Assembly (NCBI GenBank): GCA_027494035.1
Contig: JAOSJQ010000001.1
Coordinates: 1,426,001 to 1,490,000 of the forward strand
Direction: 5' to 3'
Length of the DNA stretch: 64,000 nt
From: UTCFX2 sp002050125
GTDB taxonomy: Bacteria > Chloroflexota > Anaerolineae > Anaerolineales > UBA4823
This document shows positions 36,752 through 44,943 of this stretch, in pieces. The first letter of the stretch is position 1. Every line of letters starts with the position of its first letter. Made by a program: the position numbers and the translations under genes. The notes under the pieces are model-generated. The model was not told the DNA's origin, ran no database searches, and saw only the letters and a program-made list of their open reading frames with translations.

Positions 36752-37594
36752 TTAGTGATGGCGCTGGTCGTACTGGCGGTAATCTTTGGCAGCCACGCCC
36801 GCATTGAGTTGGGCGAATTCCGGGCGGCGTTCGAATAAATCAAGCACCTCCAGCCAGGACGGATCATCTCTGCCCGCAAAGGCGGCATAAATGCGCCGGA
36901 CGAGTTCCAGGTCTTCGGGGGTATCCACCGTCCATCGCAGCCGCCCGAAATCCTGCTCGGCGTTGACCAATAGCACGCGGAAGCGCTGCGGATTATCGTA
37001 GAAAAACGGCATGACATGCTCGCGCTGGTGCGGCAAGTTGGCTTCTTTCCAAGCTGTTTCAAGAGCCGTAAATGTGCATACCTCGGTGTCCAAGCCAATC
37101 GGGTAAGTGCGCCCCCAGGGGGGCGGCAGGCGGTTGGCGGCAAAATCATAGGCGGGCTGCGAGGATCCGGCGCTGGCGGTGGTCGGAGCAGGGGGCTTGC
37201 CGTCGAAAAGCAGTACGTCCTGGGCAGCCGTATGACCGAAAAAAGCTGCAACGGTGCGGTCGATGACCTGGGGGTCGATCAGCGGGCAGTCGGCGGTGAT
37301 GCGCACGATCACCTGTGCGTTGAACCCCCGGGCGGATTGATAATAGCGGTCGAGCACATCGGACAGGCTGCCGCGGTAGCATGGATAGCCGCGCTGCGTG
37401 CACATTTCAGCAATCGGGTTGTCGTCCGGCTGGGTGGTGGTCGCCACAACCACCTGATCGAGCGCGCTTGCCAGATGGGTGCGTTCGTAAACCCGCGCCA
37501 GCATCGGCTGCCCGGCGATATCGAGCAGCACTTTGCCGGGCAGGCGTTGCGAGCCCATGCGGGCTTGAATGATGGCGATCGTATTCGGTCTCAT
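36752..37594 (-). CDS. SpsF-type cytidylyltransferase
   Basis: A 280-residue nucleotidyltransferase of the SpsF/CMP-sugar family: IAIIQARMGSQRLPGKVL at residues 5-22, VVVATTTQPDDNPI, VIVRITADCPLIDP and WTVDTPEDLELV at the end. The start is the ATG at 37594, 17 bases after the GT4 stop; the open frame upstream is a shadow. With the NeuB-family gene at 38753-39817 it probably forms a second CMP-nonulosonate pair. Confidence 0.83.
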   Translation of the reverse strand: MRPNTIAIIQARMGSQRLPGKVLLDIAGQPMLARVYERTHLASALDQVVVATTTQPDDNPIAEMCTQRGYPCYRGSLSDVLDRYYQSARGFNAQVIVRITADCPLIDPQVIDRTVAAFFGHTAAQDVLLFDGKPPAPTTASAGSSQPAYDFAANRLPPPWGRTYPIGLDTEVCTFTALETAWKEANLPHQREHVMPFFYDNPQRFRVLLVNAEQDFGRLRWTVDTPEDLELVRRIYAAFAGRDDPSWLEVLDLFERRPEFAQLNAGVAAKDYRQYDQRHH

Positions 37595-37611
37595 CGGGCG
37601 GTTCGGGTCGG

Positions 37612-38745
37612 TCAGCCTGGGTTTTGCGCGATCGCAAAGGCGCGGAACAGGTTGGGGAAATTCTTCTGCCAGTCGGCGCGCGCTTCGGCGATCGCGCGCG
37701 CGGCGCGGCCCATCTCCGCCAGCCGCCTCTGCTGCTCGAAAGCCTGCAAGATCGCGCGTTGCAGCGCTTCGCCGTCTCCGTCGGGGAAGAGCCAGCCATT
37801 GACGCCTTCCTGAACCCACTCGCGGTTACCGGGGATGTCCGAGACGATCGCGGGCTTCCCGCAAGCCATGGCTTCGAGCAGCGAGATCGAGCTGCCGTCG
37901 CTGTGGGAGGCGGATACGTAGACGTCGGACCAATGATAGAAGCGCGGCAGGTTTTGGAAACTGACCTGACCGGGGAAGATCACGCGCGCGGACTCGTCTG
38001 CTGGATTTTTGAACTCGGAAAGCTGCCGGTCGTGGTTCGCAAGGATGCGGCGGATTGCGCCAGCCTGCGAGCCGCTGCCCAGCATGATCAGGCGCAGTTC
38101 GGGACAGCGATCTGCCGCCCGCGCGAAAGCCTGAGCGATCAGCTCCACGCCGTAAAGCGGTTCCCAAGCGCGGGTCGAGAGCAGCGTAAAGCGCTCCGCC
38201 GATGAGGCGGACGCCTGGCGCTGGCGGGGCGAAAAATGCGTCAGATCAACACCCCAGGGAAAAGTGATGATGCGCTCGGCGGGCATTCCATAAGAGACCG
38301 CCAACTGACGGATGGTCTCACAATCGCCGACCATGGCGGCGCTGCGTTTGAGGGCGTAGCGCGTAGCCCACTCCCACAGGGCGTTCCGCCGCGCGTCGAT
38401 CAGCAGGTCGTAGCCCCAAGACATGCTCACCAGCGGTTGAAACCCGCTCAGAGCGACCAGCAGGGCGGAGCGCTGGATCGGACCCGCCAGAATGAGGTCC
38501 GGTTTGACCGCGCGGATGAGGTGTTTAAGGCTGCGCAGCAGTCTCGGACCATCCTGCAAGCGCGCCGCGGATTTTCCGCCTTCCCAGTTTACGATTTCGA
38601 TTTCGGCGGGCAGCGCCCGGTCTTCGAGCGGCGTGGAGCGCCCTTCGAGGCATAGAAAAAAAACCTGGTGTTCCGTCTGCGCCAGGGCGGACAGAAAGCG
38701 GTGATCGTGAGGGGTATATTCGCGCGAGAAGTAGACCAGGCGCAT
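37612..38745 (-). CDS. GT4 family glycosyltransferase
   Basis: A 377-residue GT-B enzyme. The N-terminal acceptor domain has YFSREYTPHDHRFL and the donor domain has ERFTLLSTRAWEPLYGVE, VYVSASHSDGSSISLLEAMA with the E-x7-E type motif (Ser/Glu region) and GKPAIVSDIPGN. This is the standard GT4 layout. It lies between the NeuB-family gene (7 bases) and the SpsF-type gene. Confidence 0.87.
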   Translation of the reverse strand: MRLVYFSREYTPHDHRFLSALAQTEHQVFFLCLEGRSTPLEDRALPAEIEIVNWEGGKSAARLQDGPRLLRSLKHLIRAVKPDLILAGPIQRSALLVALSGFQPLVSMSWGYDLLIDARRNALWEWATRYALKRSAAMVGDCETIRQLAVSYGMPAERIITFPWGVDLTHFSPRQRQASASSAERFTLLSTRAWEPLYGVELIAQAFARAADRCPELRLIMLGSGSQAGAIRRILANHDRQLSEFKNPADESARVIFPGQVSFQNLPRFYHWSDVYVSASHSDGSSISLLEAMACGKPAIVSDIPGNREWVQEGVNGWLFPDGDGEALQRAILQAFEQQRRLAEMGRAARAIAEARADWQKNFPNLFRAFAIAQNPG

Positions 38746-38752
38746 CGAGTGG

Positions 38753-39817
38753 TCAACCCAGATCGGTCCAGCGCAGTTCCTTGCCGAAGGGCAGGTCGCG
38801 CAAGGCGGTTGCGCCGATCACGGTTTCGATTTCGCTCGGTTTGATCGCGCCGGGCGTGGCGGGGCGCAGCACGTCGATCATGTCGCGCGTGAAGACCTCG
38901 CCGGCGCGGATCTCACGCGCCGCGCGTAAGCAGCGGCGTTGGACGATGGCGGTTTCGATCTCGTTGGCGGCGATGGTCTTATCGGGTGAACCGAGGGCGC
39001 GCTCGAGCAGGCGCGTCTCCGCGACCATGTCAGCCCAGCTTTCGGGGTTCATGGCAAACTTGTGATCGGGACCTTCGCGTAAGTTGCTATCGGTGAAATG
39101 ACGCTCGATCACGCGGGCGCCCAGGGCAACCGCGCCAAGCACCGGGGCAAGGGCGTGCGTGTGGTCGGACAGCCCCAGGATCACCTCAGGGAACATGACC
39201 GCGTAGGTCTTGAGCACGTTGAGATGCAAGTGGTCGTAATTGTCCGGGCTGGCGGTGTAGTTGGTGTTACACTGCATCAGCACGAGCTGGCGGTTGAGCT
39301 TGAGGATGGCGTGCACAGCTTGCTGGACTTCGCCAATCGTGGAAGCGCCGGTCGCCACAAAGAACGGCTTGTCTTTGCGCGCCATGCGCTCCAGCGCCTC
39401 GATCCAATCGATCTCGCCTGAACCGGCTTTATACATCTCGACATACGGGTCGAGCATGTCAATTGACTCGAAGTCGTAGGGGGAGGAGAAATAATCGATC
39501 CCGACCCGGCGGCATTCCTCGCTCAGGGTCAGGGTCCATTCAAAGGGGATGGAAGCCTGGGCATAGACTTCCACAACCGACTTCTTCCAGGCAGCCTGGT
39601 GGGAGAGCTGCCCGCCCAGGTTGCGGAACCCGTAATCCGAGACGATTTGCGGCGCACGGAAATTCTGGAACTTGGCTGCGTCTGCCCCGGCTTCTTTGGC
39701 AAGGCGGATGAGCATCCGGGCGCGTTCCAAGTCGCCGTCGTGGTTAGCGGCGATGTCGGCGATGAAGTAGGTCGGGTGGGCTGAGCCAATCAAGCGTTTG
39801 CCGATCTGGATCTCCAT
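38753..39817 (-). CDS. NeuB/PseI-family nonulosonic acid synthase
   Basis: A 354-residue synthase with IADIAANHDGDLERA near the N-terminus, AAKFQNFRAPQIV, YKAGSGEIDWI, ATGASTIGEVQQAV, QCNTNYTAS and VIERHFTDSNLREGPDHKFA, then a C-terminal SAF domain (REIRAGEVFTRDMI). It condenses phosphoenolpyruvate with a hexosamine derivative. AGSGEIDW and the asparagine-rich NTNYTAS differ from the fusion protein at 26282, so the two probably use different substrates. GGGAG precedes the ATG at 39817. Confidence 0.87.
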   Translation of the reverse strand: MEIQIGKRLIGSAHPTYFIADIAANHDGDLERARMLIRLAKEAGADAAKFQNFRAPQIVSDYGFRNLGGQLSHQAAWKKSVVEVYAQASIPFEWTLTLSEECRRVGIDYFSSPYDFESIDMLDPYVEMYKAGSGEIDWIEALERMARKDKPFFVATGASTIGEVQQAVHAILKLNRQLVLMQCNTNYTASPDNYDHLHLNVLKTYAVMFPEVILGLSDHTHALAPVLGAVALGARVIERHFTDSNLREGPDHKFAMNPESWADMVAETRLLERALGSPDKTIAANEIETAIVQRRCLRAAREIRAGEVFTRDMIDVLRPATPGAIKPSEIETVIGATALRDLPFGKELRWTDLG

Positions 39818-39832
39818 ATTTTTTCTCCCGTT

Positions 39833-40762
39833 TTAATCCTTGAGCAGCATTTGGGCTAACTCTTGTGGATAACCCTGTTGATAAAGCGTACAAAACCGCT
39901 CTAAACCTGTGGATAACCCCGGCAATGGATGCCCCAAAGCGCGGCTCAGCCTGTCAGTCCGCAAAGTCAGGTTCGGGGAGCGGGCGGCAGCCAGCCCCGA
40001 ATCCTGGACGGAGGTGGGGATTACCAACGCCTCGGCGAAGCCAAACTGCCGGGCTACGCGGCAGCCGAACTCGTATTTGCTGATGCACTCGCTCCCCACC
40101 GCGTGATATAAGCCGCCCAGACCGGCGTTCAGCATTTCAAGCATCAGCCAGCCCAGGTCATTGGCGAGCATCGGGCAGAAGAATACGTCGGTGAAACCCA
40201 TACAGGTCTTTCCAGCGCTCAGGTGGTTGAAGAAGAACTCCGCCAGGCTGCGCTGGCGGGAGTTGCTCCAGCCAAACAGGTTGACGCGGGCGATCAGCGC
40301 TTGGGGATTTTCCTCGGCTACCGCCTGCTCGCCAGCCAGCTTGGTGCGGGCATAGACGCTGAGCGGGTTGGGGAGGTCGTTTTCGCTGTATCCGCCGCGC
40401 CGCCCATCAAAGACGGCGTCGGTGGAGACGTGCAGCAGGCGCGCTCCGCCCCTGGCGACATCGCGCGCCAGCAAGCGTGGAACCTCGGTATTCAGTTGGC
40501 GCGCCTGCTCAGGGTCTTTCTCGCAGGCGTCTACGACGGCTTGTGCGGCGCAGTGGATCACCCAATCGGGTTGGGTCTGATCCAGCAGGCGCTGCACTGC
40601 CCCGGGAGCCAGCAGGTCGGTCTGGATGGTCTCGAAACTGCCGGGATTGAGCGGGTGACGGTTCACTTGACCAATCACCTCGTAATCGCGGGCGGCTTCG
40701 AGAGCCAGATTGAGACCAAGCAAGCCGCTGGCTCCGGTAATCAGGATGCGGCGTTTCCGCAC
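39833..40762 (-). CDS. RmlD-like sugar-nucleotide reductase
   Basis: A 309-residue extended SDR: ILITGASGLLGLNLA, HCAAQAVVDACE, VSTDAVFDGRRGGYSE and VYARTKLAGEQAV with Tyr and Lys. The start is a GTG at 40762 with GGAGG seven bases upstream (40770-40774 on the plus strand), which decides it. It follows the PseB-like gene and precedes the NeuB-like synthase, so it probably reduces a nucleotide-sugar of that branch rather than rhamnose. The 3' end holds two DnaA-box-like sequences. Confidence 0.83.
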   Translation of the reverse strand: MRKRRILITGASGLLGLNLALEAARDYEVIGQVNRHPLNPGSFETIQTDLLAPGAVQRLLDQTQPDWVIHCAAQAVVDACEKDPEQARQLNTEVPRLLARDVARGGARLLHVSTDAVFDGRRGGYSENDLPNPLSVYARTKLAGEQAVAEENPQALIARVNLFGWSNSRQRSLAEFFFNHLSAGKTCMGFTDVFFCPMLANDLGWLMLEMLNAGLGGLYHAVGSECISKYEFGCRVARQFGFAEALVIPTSVQDSGLAAARSPNLTLRTDRLSRALGHPLPGLSTGLERFCTLYQQGYPQELAQMLLKD

Positions 40763-40794
40763 GTCCTGTCCTCCAGGAAGTTTTTAAGTTGCGT

Positions 40795-41796
40795 TCAAAA
40801 ATCCGCCGCGCTGTTCGCCTCGAACGGCGCGACAAACTCGCGAATTTGCGCCTCGGTCAGCCACTGCGGGTTGGTTTCGCTGGTGTAGCGATAGCCGTCG
40901 GGCAAGGGAACGCCCTTATCCTGCCAGGCGTGACCAAACCACAGGGCTGAGGAAGGCTGGACGACGAACATATCCTCCAGTTCGATAGTGCTGCGGGCTT
41001 CATCATCGTTGATCAGCACTTCATGGAGCTTTTCACCCGCCCGGATGCCAATCACATCCAGCCCGGCTTGCGGCGCAATCACGCGCGCCAGGTCCACAAT
41101 GCGAGTGGATGGAATCTTGGGGACGAAGACCTCTCCGCCAAGCATCTGCTCGGTGCAATGAATTACGAAGCGCACGCCCTGTTCGAGCGTGAGCCAGAAG
41201 CGGGTCATGCGCTCGTCGGTAATGGTCAGCTTGCCGTTAGCGCGCTGCTTGATGAAAATCGGGATCACGCTGCCGCGGCTGCCGACCACGTTGCCGTAGC
41301 GCACACAACTAAAGCGGGTTGCCCGACCGGCGGCGTAGGCGTTGCTTTGAACGAAGAGCTTTTCGGCGGCGAGCTTGGTCGCGCCGTACAGGTTGACCGG
41401 GTTGACAGCCTTATCGGTGCTGAGCGCCATAACTTTTTCCACGCCGGCATCCAGGGCGGCCTCGATCACATTGCTGCTCCCCAGGATGTTGGTCTTGATG
41501 GCTTCCATTGGGTTGTATTCGCAGGCAGGCACCTGTTTGAGGGCGGCTGAGTGGATGACAATATCGACCCCGTGCATGGCGCGCCGCAGCCGGTCCTGGT
41601 CGCGCACGTCGCCGATGAAATAGCGCAGGTTGGGCACATCAAAACCGCTAACGCGCATCTCGTGCTGTTTAAGCTCGTCGCGGCTGAAGACGATCAGCTT
41701 GGCGGGGTGATATTCTGCCAGCAGGATTTCGATGAATTTCTTGCCAAATGAACCGGTTCCGCCGGTCACCAGGACGACCTTACTTTTCCAGTCCAT
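40795..41796 (-). CDS. pseB: UDP-N-acetylglucosamine 4,6-dehydratase (PseB-like)
   Basis: A 333-residue FlaA1/PseB-type SDR: VLVTGGTGSFGKKF, VFSRDELKQHEM, HSAALKQVPACEYNPMEA, ALSTDKAVNPVNLYGATKL with the catalytic Asp/Lys and Tyr-Lys pairs, and FWLTLEQGVRFV. PseB removes water from UDP-GlcNAc and inverts C5 in the first step to pseudaminic acid; closely related enzymes serve other 6-deoxy HexNAc sugars. The rest of the pathway is only partly present: no aminotransferase (PseC) or UDP-sugar hydrolase (PseG) is in the window. Confidence 0.88.
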   Translation of the reverse strand: MDWKSKVVLVTGGTGSFGKKFIEILLAEYHPAKLIVFSRDELKQHEMRVSGFDVPNLRYFIGDVRDQDRLRRAMHGVDIVIHSAALKQVPACEYNPMEAIKTNILGSSNVIEAALDAGVEKVMALSTDKAVNPVNLYGATKLAAEKLFVQSNAYAAGRATRFSCVRYGNVVGSRGSVIPIFIKQRANGKLTITDERMTRFWLTLEQGVRFVIHCTEQMLGGEVFVPKIPSTRIVDLARVIAPQAGLDVIGIRAGEKLHEVLINDDEARSTIELEDMFVVQPSSALWFGHAWQDKGVPLPDGYRYTSETNPQWLTEAQIREFVAPFEANSAADF

Positions 41797-41807
41797 CTAC
41801 GACTACC

Positions 41808-42647
41808 TCATCGCCAATCGAAAGTCTGTTTCACGAAATCTTCTAAATCAATTAGTTTATCAAGTCGTCCATCCAACTGGCAAATCTCAGTTACCGCTGG
41901 CTTGTGCACGTGGACAACCCCATCTGCGCAAGTATCGTCCAAGATTTTGTTCAACCTTGCAGGGTCAAATTCATTTGTTATTACAAAATACCGCAATTGG
42001 GGTCTTTCACTGGTTCGAAAAATCCGTTGATACGAAGCTTTATATATGGGGCATTCATTTGTGATATCGCTGAGCCTGTCGTGTCTGAGACTCCATTTTG
42101 CAGAGAGGACCGCGAGCGGCGTTCCTTCTCGCTCTGCGAGGATGTCGATACGAGGTGTGCTGCTTCTTCCAGGGAATGCTACTCCTGGGAATATTTTCGT
42201 ACCTTCAACTTCATTCCCATAATGGATGTTTGGCGCTCCAAATGCTTCTAGTACATGCTTTATCAAGCCGGTAAATGCCGTCCCTAAAATATTTTGCCTC
42301 TGAAGACCTTGATAGTTCGGTTTTTTCATCAACAAATCAGTCTTGTCTGGGAGTTCTTCTATCGCGCATCCCAACTCGTTTCCAAGATAATCGCTAATCC
42401 ATTGCGCCCGTCTTTGCCATATCTTTGGTTTTGACCAACTCAATTGTTGCCTGGGAGAATTGGGTCGAAGTTTATCGGCATCAATGATATGCGGAAGCAT
42501 TGTGTACCCCAGCCAATTGACTGGCTCAAACCATAGAAGAATCTGATAAATTCTCAGCCACGCGCTTGATAATTCAAGATGAGTTGGCTTAGCGAGCTCA
42601 TGGAATAGTTGGATAGCTTCTTCATTCGTTTGTTCACGTGTTGGCAT
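41808..42647 (-). CDS. type II restriction endonuclease (PD-(D/E)XK-like)
   Basis: A 279-residue protein. STPRIDILAEREGTPLAVLS then AKWSLRHDR give a PD-(D/E)XK-type centre with Asp168 and Lys184 in S-x-K; I recall a similar K-W-S-x-R-H-D-R block in some BsaWI-like enzymes, though I cannot confirm the match. It starts 19 bases after the DNA methyltransferase and its DNA is much less GC-rich than the locus, so it is probably an acquired unit. The recognition site is not readable. Confidence 0.75.
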   Translation of the reverse strand: MPTREQTNEEAIQLFHELAKPTHLELSSAWLRIYQILLWFEPVNWLGYTMLPHIIDADKLRPNSPRQQLSWSKPKIWQRRAQWISDYLGNELGCAIEELPDKTDLLMKKPNYQGLQRQNILGTAFTGLIKHVLEAFGAPNIHYGNEVEGTKIFPGVAFPGRSSTPRIDILAEREGTPLAVLSAKWSLRHDRLSDITNECPIYKASYQRIFRTSERPQLRYFVITNEFDPARLNKILDDTCADGVVHVHKPAVTEICQLDGRLDKLIDLEDFVKQTFDWR

Positions 42648-42666
42648 TGAATGCTCCGATTTTTCT

Positions 42667-44058
42667 TCAGTTTTTTATTAACCCAATCACATATTCTTCG
42701 TGAATCCTTTGCTCAATAATTGATTCCTTCTTCTTTCCAAATCTTGCTGGCATCATTCGCTTATTCCTGTCAAGAATCCGTTTTGAAATCCTTACGAGTT
42801 CAAAACCGACAATTTGCGCAATATCAGCCAAACAAAGATGGGTTTCGATATCTAGGTCGCGCATAGTTGAGGTGCCAATAACAATAATTGCAGCCGAGTC
42901 TTTTCGAAGGACACGATGCATTTCAGAAATTACCGACTTCATTTCACCGAGATATTTTCGTAGTATCATGGCTTTCTTCTTATCGCGGTCTGCCAGGAGT
43001 TGAATGATTTTTTCCGAATGATCTCCAAGATATTGGGGTTGTAATGTTCCCACTTTCTCTGAACCGATATATTTCGATCTTAATTCAGCCAAGTCTTTAA
43101 CCTTATTCCCTGACCAGACAAGAAAGAACTTGTGCGCTCGCATATAGTCAATTGCGTTCGCATAAGGCGGTGATGTTACGATTAAATCCACGGACTCGCT
43201 CGCAATCGGCATATACTTAGCATCTCCGCCAATGGTGTTCGAGATGAAATGGGTTCGATTAAGTTCTGAAATGCTGGAGATATTTCTGCGCAGTTTGTAG
43301 GCAAATTGTTCGATAGCATTTTTTGGATTCTTCAGTTTGTCTAAATGGGGACGACTATGCGCCAGATCACGCGCCCTTGTTACTCCGCCTGACTTCGTGA
43401 TGATAATCGATGAAAAGGTTAGCTCAAGAAATCGTTTTATGGTGCTATCTTTGACTTCTTGAATTGCACGATACAAGGAGGTGAGTTCTTTTTGAGTGGA
43501 TGGTAAAAACCAATAATTAATGAATTCCTTTGTTGACTCATCCATTTGACTATCAAGATACTTTTCTATCACCTCATCTTCAAATTCTAGGATTTTTGCA
43601 GCCCGATCCACCACATACGCCCCGGCTTTTTGCAGACGTTCGATATCTAAGGGGGTTATCTTGACAGTGCTCAATTGCAGCGCCAATGGGTCGATGTCCA
43701 AACCAATCCCAATTCGCCCTTCGATATGTGATTCCACGATTGTGGTTCCTGAACCCATCATTGGGTCAAGGATGATATCATTTGGCTTTGTTAACCCACG
43801 GATGAACGCTCTAGGCAACTGTGGGGGGAATTTTGCTGCGAAAGCATGCAAATCATGTGATGCGTATCGGCTGTTTTCACCATGAAAATTTAGTTCTCCG
43901 TCCAATAAGATACCTAATCGTTCCTTTGTGCTAAGTTCTTTGCTAACGCGTTCAATTAGACGTGGTGTAGCTGGGGCATCGATATCAAATGCAAACAGCC
44001 TCAATTGTTCTTTTATTGAGAGTTCTGATTCGGCATTTTGGACGTATTCTTGCTCCAT
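42667..44058 (-). CDS. DNA methyltransferase, probably N4-cytosine type
   Basis: A 463-residue site-specific methyltransferase. Motif I is LDPMMGSGTTIVES at residues 97-110 and catalytic motif IV is VTSPPYANAIDY at 294-305; TSPPY is typical of N4-cytosine enzymes, although N6-adenine activity cannot be excluded. GIGLDIDPLALQLS is motif II. It should protect DNA from the endonuclease downstream. Sampled GC is about 42-47% against about 60% in flanking genes. It starts three bases after the methyltransferase gene at 44062. Confidence 0.85.
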   Translation of the reverse strand: MEQEYVQNAESELSIKEQLRLFAFDIDAPATPRLIERVSKELSTKERLGILLDGELNFHGENSRYASHDLHAFAAKFPPQLPRAFIRGLTKPNDIILDPMMGSGTTIVESHIEGRIGIGLDIDPLALQLSTVKITPLDIERLQKAGAYVVDRAAKILEFEDEVIEKYLDSQMDESTKEFINYWFLPSTQKELTSLYRAIQEVKDSTIKRFLELTFSSIIITKSGGVTRARDLAHSRPHLDKLKNPKNAIEQFAYKLRRNISSISELNRTHFISNTIGGDAKYMPIASESVDLIVTSPPYANAIDYMRAHKFFLVWSGNKVKDLAELRSKYIGSEKVGTLQPQYLGDHSEKIIQLLADRDKKKAMILRKYLGEMKSVISEMHRVLRKDSAAIIVIGTSTMRDLDIETHLCLADIAQIVGFELVRISKRILDRNKRMMPARFGKKKESIIEQRIHEEYVIGLIKN

Positions 44059-44061
44059 TTC

Positions 44062-44943
44062 CTAAACCTTTCTAATCACAATTAGCGCGTACTTGCCTTT
44101 TTCGCCGAAGTATTCGGGATAGCGTTCTTCCAGGCTGTAGAGCAGGCGCAGCCAGAGCCGCCCGCCCAGCCAGGGGTGGATCAGGGCGCGCATGAACCGC
44201 ACTGTGACGCTGCGCCAGACCAGGATGCGCACCGGCATGAGCGCCCCGACCTCAGCCCTGACCCATTGTGCGTCGTGTTTGTTGGTGAAGGTGCCTTTTG
44301 GTCCACCACCGTTGGCTCTGCGAAGTTTTTTCTTGGGGCGTTCGTCGTTCGTCTCGTCCAGATCGTCAACCGCTTCATAGCCGCGCAGCCGGTAGAGAAG
44401 ATGGCGCAGGGTATAGGCAAAGCGCACCAGCGGCTCGAAGGTTTTCATGAGCTGCGAACTAGACCAGCCGTTGACCACCACCGCAGAACAGTTGGGCGCC
44501 AGCACGCGGTAGAGCTCCTGGAATGCATCCAGGTGTTCGTTCTCGGGCAGGTGGTGAATGGTATGCAGCGAGACAAGACCTTCGAACACGTCCGGTTTGA
44601 ACGGCAGGTTGGCGATGTCCGCGACGACGTAGAGCCCTTTGGCGTTCAGGCGGCGGCGGGCTTCGACCAGGGCGGTGAATGAGATATCCACGCACAGGCG
44701 GTATTGATATTCCCGCGAATACTCGAGGTATTCCGGATACTGCACCGGTCCCGACCCCGCATCGAGCAAGAACCTGCCGGATGGCTGGAGATGACGGGCG
44801 ACGCGCAGGTGACAGTTGTGGATGTATGCGCGCGAGACGGGGCGCAGGTCCTCATAGCGGGCGTTCTGATACACGTCCTCGCCGACCAACTTCCAGCCGA
44901 TCTCATCGTAGAACTGACGGACTTCCTGTTTAACCTGGGTCAT
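44062..44943 (-). CDS. SAM-dependent methyltransferase
   Basis: A 293-residue class I methyltransferase: FLLDAGSGPVQYPEYL (motif I), CVDISFTALVEARRRL (motif II), VADIANLPF and VSLHTIHHLPENEH, VLAPNCSAVVVNGW. Residues 190-220 form a charged linker (DETNDERPKKKLRRANGG). Proteins with this arrangement often modify sugars or lipids in glycan loci. It overlaps the capsule-type gene upstream by four bases. GC content is normal here, so the insertion of the restriction pair ends just before it. Confidence 0.82.
   Translation of the reverse strand: MTQVKQEVRQFYDEIGWKLVGEDVYQNARYEDLRPVSRAYIHNCHLRVARHLQPSGRFLLDAGSGPVQYPEYLEYSREYQYRLCVDISFTALVEARRRLNAKGLYVVADIANLPFKPDVFEGLVSLHTIHHLPENEHLDAFQELYRVLAPNCSAVVVNGWSSSQLMKTFEPLVRFAYTLRHLLYRLRGYEAVDDLDETNDERPKKKLRRANGGGPKGTFTNKHDAQWVRAEVGALMPVRILVWRSVTVRFMRALIHPWLGGRLWLRLLYSLEERYPEYFGEKGKYALIVIRKV

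Noticed and set aside
39864..39916. Replication origin
   Set aside because: The DnaA-box-like sites are within a coding gene, with no AT-rich unwinding region and no dnaA, dnaN or parAB nearby.
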